Assembly: GCA_964422615.1 (NCBI GenBank)
Contig: CAYRBJ010000023.1
Coordinates: forward strand, 1-28,301
Reading direction: 5' to 3'
Length of the DNA: 28,301 bases
From: DATLWN01 sp964422615
GTDB lineage: Bacteria; Pseudomonadota; Zetaproteobacteria; Mariprofundales; Mariprofundaceae
Shown: one piece after another, positions 1 through 6,722 of the stretch
Layout of the letters: each line of letters begins with the position of its first letter
How positions within the stretch are numbered: the first letter of the stretch is position 1
Program-made: the position numbers and the translations under genes
The notes under the pieces: model-generated
What the model was told of the DNA's origin: nothing
Seen by the model: the letters and a program-made list of their open reading frames with translations, nothing else
The model's database searches: none

Positions 1-170
1 CGCTCACGGCGCCAAGTTTGGCGCCGCCGCACTTCCATGTACGGATGATCAAGCCGATACGCGAAAGGCTCCTGCCTTTCGCTCGAACCGCTGCGGCGGC
101 GCAGGTCCGCCTTCGGTTACGGCGCTATGACGCCGCTTCCCATCCATGTGCGGATGGGTGTCGGACCCGG
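1..170. repeat. Palindrome-rich intergenic repeat cluster (copy A)
   Basis: At least five inverted repeats follow one another in 160 bases. They are GGCGCCAA/TTGGCGCC (8-25), GCGAAAGGC-tcct-GCCTTTCGC (61-82), a nested AACCG/CGGTT with GGCGG/CCGCC inside (86-118), GGCG/CGCC (121-134) and CCCATCC-atgtgc-GGATGGG (139-158). The order GGCG-palindrome then CCATGT(A/G)CGGATG occurs twice (8-50 and 121-158), so the cluster is partly a tandem repeat. The 61-82 hairpin and the bases after it closely match 13171-13206, so this is a dispersed family. No convincing protein gene covers bases 1-186. Role unknown: a REP-like element or structured-RNA-forming element are both possible. Confidence 0.6.
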
Positions 171-186
171 CCTTTATGTTTCTGTA

Positions 187-546
187 TTAGTTCTCGCAGA
201 GTTCGATGGCATTGCCATCCGCATCACGACAAAACAGCGCGGCACGGCCGGAACGGCTCGTCGTGTAATGAATGCCGGCGGCCTCCAGTCTGGCACGCAC
301 GGCCTCCAGGTCGGAAACGGCCAGCGCCAGGTGCCGATCGCGCCCACCATGCGCTGGCAGCACGCAGCCAGCATAGGGGTCATCGACCTGCATCAGGTGC
401 AGCTGAACCCCACCATCCAACGCGTAAAAGATGCCCGGAAAGCCGAGCTCCGGGCGTGCATCCCGTCGCAACCCCAGCACGCCCTCATAGAAGGCGGAAG
501 CCGTTTCCAGATCCGACACGATCAGACCGACATGGTGTAGACGCAT
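187..546 (-). CDS. VOC-fold (glyoxalase/dioxygenase-type) protein
   Basis: A 119-residue single VOC domain made of two beta-alpha-beta-beta-beta modules. The first module opens with LHHVGLIVSDLE, where H5 is a likely metal ligand, and carries QLHLMQ with H50. The second opens with RHLALAVSDLEAVRARL (H72) and ends with the typical DGNAIEL (E115). The family binds a divalent metal through an H-(E/H)-H-E set and includes glyoxalase I, fosfomycin-resistance proteins and extradiol dioxygenases. The substrate cannot be told from sequence. The ATG at 546 is preferred because the domain begins there; an in-frame ATG at 582 would add 12 residues unlike the family and push into the folD upstream region. 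It is transcribed divergently from folD. It is not near any methylglyoxal or aromatic-degradation gene, so calling it a lyase or a dioxygenase would be a guess. Confidence 0.85.
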   Translation of the reverse strand: MRLHHVGLIVSDLETASAFYEGVLGLRRDARPELGFPGIFYALDGGVQLHLMQVDDPYAGCVLPAHGGRDRHLALAVSDLEAVRARLEAAGIHYTTSRSGRAALFCRDADGNAIELCEN

Positions 547-637
547 GCATCGATGCTGCCTTGCAATCGCCCCGGGCGGCAAGTTTCATACAAGCGGCGG
601 TTTACGGCGACCGACGGCGCCGCCACAATCCGACCCC

Positions 638-1501
638 ATGAGCGCAACCATTCTCGATGGCAAGGCGATATCCGAACGCCTTCGCAGCCACCTGCAGCAG
701 GACGTCGCATCGCTGGCTACCAGGCATGGACGCAGACCGGGGCTCGCCGTGATCCTCGTCGGCAACGACCCGGCCTCCGAGATTTACGTGCGCAACAAGA
801 AAAACGCCTGTCAGGCGGTGGGCATCGAATCCTTCTCCTACGAAGAACCGGCCACTATCACCCAGCAGCACCTGCTGGGCCTGATCGGCGAGCTAAACCG
901 CGATCCGCTGGTCGACGGCATCCTGGTGCAACTGCCGCTGCCCAGCCACATCGATTCGGAATCGGTGATCGAGGCGGTCCTGCCAGGCAAGGACGTGGAC
1001 GGATTCCATCCGTACAACATCGGCCGGCTGGCGGCACGCATTCCGAGCCTGCGTTCCTGCACCCCTTACGGCTGCATGAAGCTGCTGGAGGAAACGGGGC
1101 TGGACCTGTACGGCAAGGAGGCTGTCGTCGTCGGCGCCTCGAACCACGTCGGCCGGCCGATGTCTCTGGAGCTGTTGCTCGCCGGCTGCACCGTCACCAT
1201 CACTCACCGCTTCACGCATGATCTGGAATCACATGTGCGGCGTGCCGACATCGTCGTCGCTGCCGCCGGCAAGCCCGGGCTCGTCAAGGGCGAATGGATC
1301 AAACAAGGTGCCGTGGTCATCGATGTCGGCATGAACCGCGGAGAGGACGGAAAACTGTGCGGCGACGTCGAATACGCGATCGCCGCTGAACGCGCCGGCT
1401 GGATCACACCGGTACCGCGCGGCGTCGGGCCGATGACCATCACCATGCTGCTGGCCAATACCGTCAGTGCCTTCCGCCAGCACATGGGTGAATCCGCATG
1501 A
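638..1501 (+). CDS. folD: Bifunctional methylene-THF dehydrogenase / methenyl-THF cyclohydrolase
   Basis: A 287-residue cytosolic FolD that interconverts 5,10-methylene-THF, methenyl-THF and 10-formyl-THF using NADP. Visible motifs are the catalytic YVRNK (Y50, K54), VQLPLPSHID, GKDVDGFHPYNIGRL, the Rossmann segment VVVGASNHVGRPMSLELLL and DVGMNR. The conserved C-terminal PVPGGVGPMT appears here as PVPRGVGPMT, so one usually conserved glycine is arginine. The ATG at 638 fits the family N terminus (MSATILDGKAIS); an upstream in-frame ATG at 545 would add 31 unrelated residues. No clear Shine-Dalgarno sequence precedes 638. The TGA overlaps the gcvT ATG (ATGA), so translation is probably coupled. 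Being first in the glycine-cleavage operon fits its job of processing the methylene-THF that GcvT releases. Confidence 0.96.
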   Translation: MSATILDGKAISERLRSHLQQDVASLATRHGRRPGLAVILVGNDPASEIYVRNKKNACQAVGIESFSYEEPATITQQHLLGLIGELNRDPLVDGILVQLPLPSHIDSESVIEAVLPGKDVDGFHPYNIGRLAARIPSLRSCTPYGCMKLLEETGLDLYGKEAVVVGASNHVGRPMSLELLLAGCTVTITHRFTHDLESHVRRADIVVAAAGKPGLVKGEWIKQGAVVIDVGMNRGEDGKLCGDVEYAIAAERAGWITPVPRGVGPMTITMLLANTVSAFRQHMGESA

Positions 1502-2595
1502 GCGAGGCCTTGGCCCGCACGCCCTTGTACGACGAGCACATCCGGCTGGGTGGGCGCATGGTGCCCTTCGCCGGCTTTGCCATGCCGGTACAATATCAGG
1601 AAGGGGCCCTGAAGGAATACCACGCCGTACGCGAGGGCACGGGCGGACTGTTCGACATCTCGCATATGGGCCAGGTGCGCATCGAGGGTTCCGGGGCCGA
1701 GGCCTTCCTGCAGCATGTGACCACGAATGACGTTTCAAGGCTCACCGACGGCCAGGTGCAATACTCGGCGCTGCTGAACGAGGCCGGTACCTTCATCGAC
1801 GACATCACCACCTACCGCCTGGGCGACAGCCGCTTCTACCTGTGCATCAACGCCGCCAACCGGCACAAGGATGTGGCGCACCTGCATGCACAAGCCAGGG
1901 GCTTCGATGTGCGCATCACCGACGCATCGGATGCCACGACCCTGCTGGCCCTGCAGGGCGAGCGGGCCCAAGCCATGCTGCAAGCGCTGACCGATTGCGA
2001 CCTGGATGCCATCGCCTACTACCATGTCGCCACCGGGCAGTTGGGTGGCAGCGAGGCCATGATCTCGCGTACCGGCTACACCGGCGAGGACGGCTTCGAG
2101 CTGTACCTGCCGAACACCGCTGCCGTCGGCATCTGGCGCGCCCTGCTCGCTGCCGGTGCCGCGCCGATCGGCCTGGCGGCGCGCGACATGCTGCGCACCG
2201 AGATGGGCTATGCGCTTTACGGCCATGAGATCAGCGATGCGGTGACCCCGGTCGAGGCTGGCCTGATGTGGATCACCCGCCTGGACAAGGGCGGGTTTAT
2301 CGGCCGGGACGCTGTGGCGGCTCGCAAGGCTGAGGGAAGGCAGAAGGCATTGATCGGACTGAGGCTGCGTGATCGCGGCATCCCCCGTGAGCATTATCAG
2401 GTTGTTTCGGATGGCCGCGTGGTCGGCGAGGTGACCAGTGGCATGTACTCGCCTTTGGCCGGTGCCGGCGTGGCCCTGGCCTATGTGGATCCGGCACTGG
2501 CGACCGAAGGCGAGCTGACCGTCGACATCCGTGGCAAGGCGATAGCGGCCGAACGCACGAAACCACCCTTCGTGCGCAGCCGCGTGCGAAAATAA
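1498..2595 (+). CDS. gcvT: Aminomethyltransferase (glycine cleavage T protein)
   Basis: A 365-residue T protein. It takes the aminomethyl group from the lipoyl arm of GcvH and transfers the one-carbon unit to THF, giving methylene-THF and ammonia. The N terminus (TPLYDEHIRLGGRMVPFAGF) is diagnostic, followed by FDISHMGQ, the folate-binding-fold segment SRTGYTGEDGFELYLP near residue 185, and a C-terminal barrel domain with SPLAGAGVALAYV. Length is normal for the family. The start overlaps the folD stop by four bases. An AGGAGGG Shine-Dalgarno for the next gene lies just after the stop. Confidence 0.97.
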   Translation: MSEALARTPLYDEHIRLGGRMVPFAGFAMPVQYQEGALKEYHAVREGTGGLFDISHMGQVRIEGSGAEAFLQHVTTNDVSRLTDGQVQYSALLNEAGTFIDDITTYRLGDSRFYLCINAANRHKDVAHLHAQARGFDVRITDASDATTLLALQGERAQAMLQALTDCDLDAIAYYHVATGQLGGSEAMISRTGYTGEDGFELYLPNTAAVGIWRALLAAGAAPIGLAARDMLRTEMGYALYGHEISDAVTPVEAGLMWITRLDKGGFIGRDAVAARKAEGRQKALIGLRLRDRGIPREHYQVVSDGRVVGEVTSGMYSPLAGAGVALAYVDPALATEGELTVDIRGKAIAAERTKPPFVRSRVRK

Positions 2596-2611
2596 CCGAC
2601 AGGAGGGAATC

Positions 2612-2989
2612 ATGGGCATTCCGGGCGATCTGAAATACAGCAAGGACCACGAATGGGTGCGCATCGAGGGTGATACCGCCACCTTCGGCATCACCGACCA
2701 TGCGCAGGAGGCACTCGGTGACATCGTATTCGTCGAGCTACCCGAGATCGGGCGAAACATCAGCCGAGGCGAGGGTTTCGCGGTGGTCGAATCGGTCAAG
2801 GCCGTATCCGATGTCTACGCGCCGCTGGCCGGCGAGGTGACCGGGGTCAACGAAGCCCTCGAATCAGCACCGGAGAAGATCAATGCCGACCCGTACGGCG
2901 AGGGCTGGATCGCCAGGGTGAAGCTGGCGGATACCGACACCGCACATCTGATGGATGCCGCCGCCTACGAGGCGTTTCTGGCCGAATAA
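2612..2989 (+). CDS. gcvH: Glycine cleavage H protein (lipoyl carrier)
   Basis: A 125-residue lipoyl-domain protein. It shuttles the aminomethyl intermediate from the P protein to the T protein and is then reoxidised by dihydrolipoamide dehydrogenase. The lipoylation site is K63 in VVESVKAVSDVYAP, the classical ESVKA context. The N terminus DLKYSKDHEWVRIEG and the segment FGITDHAQEALGDIVFVELP are typical. A strong AGGAGGG ribosome-binding site at 2601-2607 sits five bases before the ATG, in the 16-base gap after gcvT. It needs lipoate attachment by LipB/LipA or LplA, which are not encoded here. Confidence 0.97.
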   Translation: MGIPGDLKYSKDHEWVRIEGDTATFGITDHAQEALGDIVFVELPEIGRNISRGEGFAVVESVKAVSDVYAPLAGEVTGVNEALESAPEKINADPYGEGWIARVKLADTDTAHLMDAAAYEAFLAE

Positions 2990-3015
2990 CCCGACCCCGG
3001 ACGAAGGACCGATTC

Positions 3016-4362
3016 ATGCGTTTTCTGCCCCATACCGACGCCGACCGTACGGCCATGCTGGAGACGATCGGCGTTGCCGATACCAGGGCCTTGTTCGCCG
3101 ACATCCCGGAACGCTTCCATCTGAAGCCCGGCAGCCTCGAGCTGCCCGAGGCCCTGAGCGAGGCCGGCATCGTACGTAAGTTCACTAAGGCGGCGGAGAG
3201 GAACCGGCATGCGGGCAACAGCCGTTGTTTTCTCGGCGGCGGTACCTACCACCATTTCGTCCCGGCCGTCGTCGACTACGTGATCGGCCGCGGTGAATTC
3301 CTGACCGCCTATACCCCGTATCAGCCGGAGATCGCCCAGGGCACGCTGCAGGCGCTGTTCGAGTACCAGACGATGGTGGCGCGCCTGACCGGCATGGAGG
3401 TCTCCAACGCCTCGATGTATGACGCCGCCACCGCCGTGGCCGAGGCCGCACTGATGGCCCGGCGCATCAGCCGCCGCGACAAGGTGGTGATCGCCGGCTC
3501 CGTGAACCCGCGCTATAGGGCCGTCACCCGCAACTACCTGTCCCGACAGGATGGCCATCTGATCGAGGCCGCCTGCAGCGATTTCTGCACCGACATGGCG
3601 TCACTGGCGGCGGCCGTCGATGCCGACACCGCCTGCGTCATCGTGCAGTACCCGGATTACTTCGGTTCGGTGTATGACCTGGCGGAGGTGCGCGCGCTGT
3701 GCGATGCACACGGCGCATTGATGGTCGTCGCCTTCTCGGATGCCACCGCCTTTGCCCTGATCGCACCGCCGGGTGAATGCGGCGCCGACATCGTCGTCGG
3801 CTCCGGCCAGGCGCTCGGCATCCCGATGGGCTTCGGCGGTCCGCATCTCGGCATCCTGGCCTGCAAGCAGGCGCATCTGCGCCAGATGCCCGGCCGTGTG
3901 GCCGGCATGACGCAGGATGCCCAGGGCCGGCGCGGCTTCGTGCTGACGCTGTCCACGCGCGAACAGCACATCCGCCGCGAGAAGGCGACCAGCAACATCT
4001 GCTCCAACCAGGGCCTGATGTGCACCGCCGCCGCCACCTACATGGCCCTGCTCGGCGACGAAGGTCTGGCCACCGTGGCTGCGCATTCGGCCGCGGCCCT
4101 GGCCATGCTGACCGCGGGGCTGCCGGCGGACGTGCAGGCCGCAGGCGGGGCCCGCTACAACGAGACCGTGCTGAGCTTCGCCGACAGCGCGCGGCGCGCG
4201 CGCTTCCTGGAGACGGCGCGGGATCGCGGCATCTTCGCCGGCATCCCGCTGGAGCAGCTCGGGGACGGGATCGAGCCCAGGCACCTGCTGGTGGCCACAA
4301 CCGAGATGATCGAGGCGGACGACATCGGCGACTACCTGGATGCGCTGGAGGCCTCGCGATGA
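3016..4362 (+). CDS. gcvPA: Glycine dehydrogenase (decarboxylating) subunit 1
   Basis: A 448-residue N-terminal-half P protein. In organisms with a split P protein this subunit pairs with GcvPB to form the PLP enzyme that decarboxylates glycine and loads GcvH. It opens with RFLPHTDADRTAMLETIGV, typical of subunit 1, and has LGGGTYHHFVPAVVDYV, the YQPEIAQGTLQALFEYQT segment and STREQHIRREKATSNICSNQ. As expected for this half, it lacks the PLP-binding lysine. It lies 26 bases after gcvH, with a GAAGGA ribosome-binding site near 3003. Its TGA overlaps the gcvPB ATG, fitting equal synthesis of both subunits. Confidence 0.97.
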   Translation: MRFLPHTDADRTAMLETIGVADTRALFADIPERFHLKPGSLELPEALSEAGIVRKFTKAAERNRHAGNSRCFLGGGTYHHFVPAVVDYVIGRGEFLTAYTPYQPEIAQGTLQALFEYQTMVARLTGMEVSNASMYDAATAVAEAALMARRISRRDKVVIAGSVNPRYRAVTRNYLSRQDGHLIEAACSDFCTDMASLAAAVDADTACVIVQYPDYFGSVYDLAEVRALCDAHGALMVVAFSDATAFALIAPPGECGADIVVGSGQALGIPMGFGGPHLGILACKQAHLRQMPGRVAGMTQDAQGRRGFVLTLSTREQHIRREKATSNICSNQGLMCTAAATYMALLGDEGLATVAAHSAAALAMLTAGLPADVQAAGGARYNETVLSFADSARRARFLETARDRGIFAGIPLEQLGDGIEPRHLLVATTEMIEADDIGDYLDALEASR

Positions 4363-5852
4363 GCACGCCCAAGTACTCCGGCACCACGGGCCTGACGCAC
4401 GAGGAAGCGCTGGTCTTCGAGCGGGCGCGTCACGACGCCACCGCCATCAGCCTGCCGGGCGTGGCCGGCCCCGTCAGCGATGCCCTGCAGCCATTCCGTC
4501 GCGCCGAGCCGGCCGGCATCCCGGGGCTGTCGGAGCCCGAGGCGGTGCGCCATTTCGTGCGCCTGTCGCAATGGAACCACAGCATCGAGACCGGCTTCTA
4601 TCCGCTCGGCTCATGCACGATGAAATACAACCCGCGCGTCAACGAGCAGCTGGCGCGCCTGCCGGGGCTGGCCCAGCTGCATCCGGACCAGCCCGAGGAT
4701 ACGGTGCAGGGCGTGCTGGCGCTGTTGTATGAGTTGCAGCAATGGCTGGGCGAGATCAGCGGCCTGCCGCATGTGACGCTGCAGCCGGCGGCCGGTGCAC
4801 ACGGCGAGCTGACCGGCATGATGATGATCCGCGCCTTTCACGAGGCGCGCGGCGATGCGAAACGATGTGTCGTGCTGGTGCCGGATTCGGCCCACGGCAC
4901 CAATCCGGCCACCGCCTCGTTGTGCGGCATGCGCACCGTCGAACTGAAATCCGGGGCGGACGGACGCATGGATATCGAGGTGCTGAAGGCGCACCTGAAC
5001 GACGAGGTGGCGGCGCTGATGCTGACCAACCCCAACACCACCGGCATGTTCGAATCGGACATCGCCGAGATCTGCGATCTGGTGCATGAAGCGGGCGGCA
5101 TGGTCTACGGCGACGGCGCCAACCTGAACGCGCTGGTCGGGGTGGCCCGTCCCGGCGACATGGGCATCGACTGCCTGCACATCAACGTGCACAAGACCTT
5201 CTCCACTCCGCACGGCGGCGGCGGCCCGGGCGCAGGGCCGGTGGCCGTCAACGAGGCTCTGGCACCCTTCCTACCGGTGCCGCGCATCGACAAGCAGGAT
5301 AAGGGTTACCGACTTGCGCACCATGCCCCCGACAGCATCGGGCCGATGCTGGGCTCGCTCGGGCATGTCGGGGTGCTGCTGCGCGCCGCCGCCTACATCG
5401 CCGCCTTCGGCCGCGACCATCTGCACAAAATCGCCGAGGATGCGGTGCTGAACGCCAACTACATGCTGACGCGCCTGAAGGATGCCTATCACGTGCCCTT
5501 CCCCGGCCTGTGCAAGCACGAATGCCTGTTGACCGACGAGGTGCAGAACCGGCACGGCATCAAGACACTGGACATCGCCAAACGACTGATCGACCTCGGC
5601 TTCCATCCGATGACGGTGTATTTTCCGCTGATCGTGCACGGCGCCATGCTGATCGAACCGACCGAAACCGAATCCAAGACCACACTCGACCATTTCTGCG
5701 ACGCCATGCTGGAGATTGCCGCCCAGGTGGAGGCCGGCGAAGTCGAGCCCCTGCACCAGGCGCCGACGCGGGCCTTCCGGTCGCGGCTGGACGAAACGAT
5801 GGCGGCGCGCAGGCCGGTGCTGACCTGGCCGCCACAAACGAAAAGCGCTTGA
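4359..5852 (+). CDS. gcvPB: Glycine dehydrogenase (decarboxylating) subunit 2
   Basis: A 497-residue C-terminal-half P protein carrying the PLP site. The Schiff-base lysine is K279 in INVHKTFSTPHGGGGPG. Other family marks are FYPLGSCTMKYNPR near residue 83, LQPAAGAHGELTGMMMIRA, PDSAHGTNPATASLCG and MLTNPNTTGMFE. The ATG at 4359 overlaps the gcvPA stop (ATGA). The frame is open upstream into gcvPA, but that extension does not resemble the family, which normally begins like SGTTGLTHEE. It is the last gene of the folD-gcv operon; a bidirectional terminator follows 9 bases after the stop. Confidence 0.97.
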   Translation: MSTPKYSGTTGLTHEEALVFERARHDATAISLPGVAGPVSDALQPFRRAEPAGIPGLSEPEAVRHFVRLSQWNHSIETGFYPLGSCTMKYNPRVNEQLARLPGLAQLHPDQPEDTVQGVLALLYELQQWLGEISGLPHVTLQPAAGAHGELTGMMMIRAFHEARGDAKRCVVLVPDSAHGTNPATASLCGMRTVELKSGADGRMDIEVLKAHLNDEVAALMLTNPNTTGMFESDIAEICDLVHEAGGMVYGDGANLNALVGVARPGDMGIDCLHINVHKTFSTPHGGGGPGAGPVAVNEALAPFLPVPRIDKQDKGYRLAHHAPDSIGPMLGSLGHVGVLLRAAAYIAAFGRDHLHKIAEDAVLNANYMLTRLKDAYHVPFPGLCKHECLLTDEVQNRHGIKTLDIAKRLIDLGFHPMTVYFPLIVHGAMLIEPTETESKTTLDHFCDAMLEIAAQVEAGEVEPLHQAPTRAFRSRLDETMAARRPVLTWPPQTKSA

Positions 5853-5860
5853 TTTTGTGA

Positions 5861-5920
5861 GCCAAGGCAAAACCGCGCTTTTACCTTGGCATACCGAAAA
5901 AACGCATGGATGCAGTTTTT
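5861..5920. terminator. Bidirectional intrinsic terminator between gcvPB and hemJ
   Basis: Two hairpins lie between convergent genes. The first (5861-5890) pairs GCCAAGG with CCTTGGC and then AAAA with TTTT around a CCGCGC loop. The second (5898-5920) pairs AAAAAC with GTTTTT and, inside it, GCAT with ATGC. T-runs close the second structure on both strands, so it can end gcvPB transcription rightward and hemJ transcription leftward. Confidence 0.65.
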
Positions 5921-5927
5921 CAGAAAC

Positions 5928-6368
5928 CTAGAAAGGCCGCACCACCACCATGATGACGACGCCGATCAACACCAGCGTCGGCAGTTCGTTGTATAGTCGG
6001 AAAAAACGCTCGCTGTAGTGGTTGCGGCCTTCGGCAAAGGCCTGCACCACACGGCCATTGTGCCAATGGAACACCAGCAGAATCGCCACCAGCAGCATCT
6101 TGATCCAGAACCAGGGCTGGTCGCCGACCATGTCCCACTCACGCGCCGCCAGCAGCAGCCCCAGCGCCACCGTCAGCACCATGGCCGGCTTCATGATGAA
6201 ACGATAGAGCTTGCGCTCCATGACGCAGAACTGCTCGTGCACCGGCCCAGAGGCATGGCGGCTGTGATACACGAAGAAGCGCGGCAGGTAGAACAGACCG
6301 GCGAACCAGGACACCATGGCGATGATATGGAAGGCCTTGACCCAGGCCACGGAAACCCAGTGCAGCAT
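5928..6368 (-). CDS. hemJ: HemJ-type protoporphyrinogen IX oxidase (membrane protein)
   Basis: A 146-residue inner-membrane protein with four predicted helices. It belongs to the HemJ family, which oxidises protoporphyrinogen IX to protoporphyrin IX in bacteria lacking HemG or HemY. The signature WVKAFHIIAMVSWFAGLFYL holds H14, and LPRFFVYH follows with R30; later come the KPAM helix and FWIKMLLVAILLVFHWHNGR. The ATG at 6368 begins the conserved N terminus and has a purine-rich GGGGGAGACAGG before it; an in-frame ATG at 6485 would add 39 low-complexity residues. It is 11 bases downstream of the small gene 6380-6607 and probably shares its promoter. Assigning the activity relies on family membership. 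Confidence 0.88.
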   Translation of the reverse strand: MLHWVSVAWVKAFHIIAMVSWFAGLFYLPRFFVYHSRHASGPVHEQFCVMERKLYRFIMKPAMVLTVALGLLLAAREWDMVGDQPWFWIKMLLVAILLVFHWHNGRVVQAFAEGRNHYSERFFRLYNELPTLVLIGVVIMVVVRPF

Positions 6369-6379
6369 CCTGTCTCCCC

Positions 6380-6607
6380 CTAAGCCTGCGGTTCGATGGT
6401 GATGATGTCGTCCAGCCGCACCTCCACGTCCTCGCCGGCCCCGGAGAGGAAGAAGGCCCATGCCACGCCATCCACCACCCGCCATTCGCGCGGCACGGCC
6501 ACCACGGCGTGGTGCTCCCCCAGCGAATCCCTGTAGACGATACGGCAGCGATGGCCGCGCATGGCCGCCGCCTCGAACAGATCGCGCAATTCACCGTTTT
6601 CGGCCAT
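6380..6607 (-). CDS. Small conserved-looking protein of unknown function
   Basis: A 75-residue soluble protein (MAENGELRDLFEAAAMRGHR...) with one N-terminal helix followed by about five short strands. It ends VEVRLDDIITIEPQA, which suggests a small beta-barrel. I do not recognise the family; the final strand loosely recalls Rof/Sm-like barrels, but that is weak. An in-frame ATG at 6631 would add eight residues, but it lies upstream of the -10 element of the promoter at 6615-6644, so the 6607 start is preferred. With that start, the transcript would be almost leaderless. The gene ends 11 bases before hemJ and is probably co-transcribed with it. Confidence 0.6.
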   Translation of the reverse strand: MAENGELRDLFEAAAMRGHRCRIVYRDSLGEHHAVVAVPREWRVVDGVAWAFFLSGAGEDVEVRLDDIITIEPQA

Positions 6608-6614
6608 GCGGCGG

Positions 6615-6644
6615 AGTATACGCCAAAGCATCGTGGCCTGTTAA
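6615..6644 (-). promoter_or_regulatory. Sigma-70-type promoter for 6607-5928 (small gene plus hemJ)
   Basis: Read on the minus strand, TTAACA (6644-6639) is followed after 18 bases by TATACT (6620-6615); each box matches the consensus at five of six positions. The predicted transcription start is near 6608, next to the ATG at 6607. That implies a leaderless or nearly leaderless mRNA. Confidence 0.55.
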
Positions 6645-6722
6645 CCGGCGTGCGAGCCGATGGCGGCTGCAGCGGGACGACCCCGCGTTGCCCGCCATGC
6701 GCCCAAGCCCTAGCCTGCCGCC

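Noticed and set aside
1..170. CRISPR array or attachment site at the left edge
   Set aside because: Repeat units are unequal and self-complementary, spacing is irregular, and there are no cas, integrase or tRNA genes beside them.
547..637. Glycine or THF riboswitch upstream of folD-gcv
   Set aside because: The gap is only 91 bases, shared with a divergent gene, and shows no conserved aptamer core that I can recognise.
18..641. 207-codon plus-strand frame over the left edge
   Set aside because: It crosses the palindromic repeats, the antisense of the VOC gene and the folD upstream region; the product is Arg/Pro/His-rich and has no motif.
1735..2799. 354-codon minus-strand frame opposite gcvT and gcvH
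   Set aside because: It spans two well-supported genes and their ribosome-binding site, and shows no domain.
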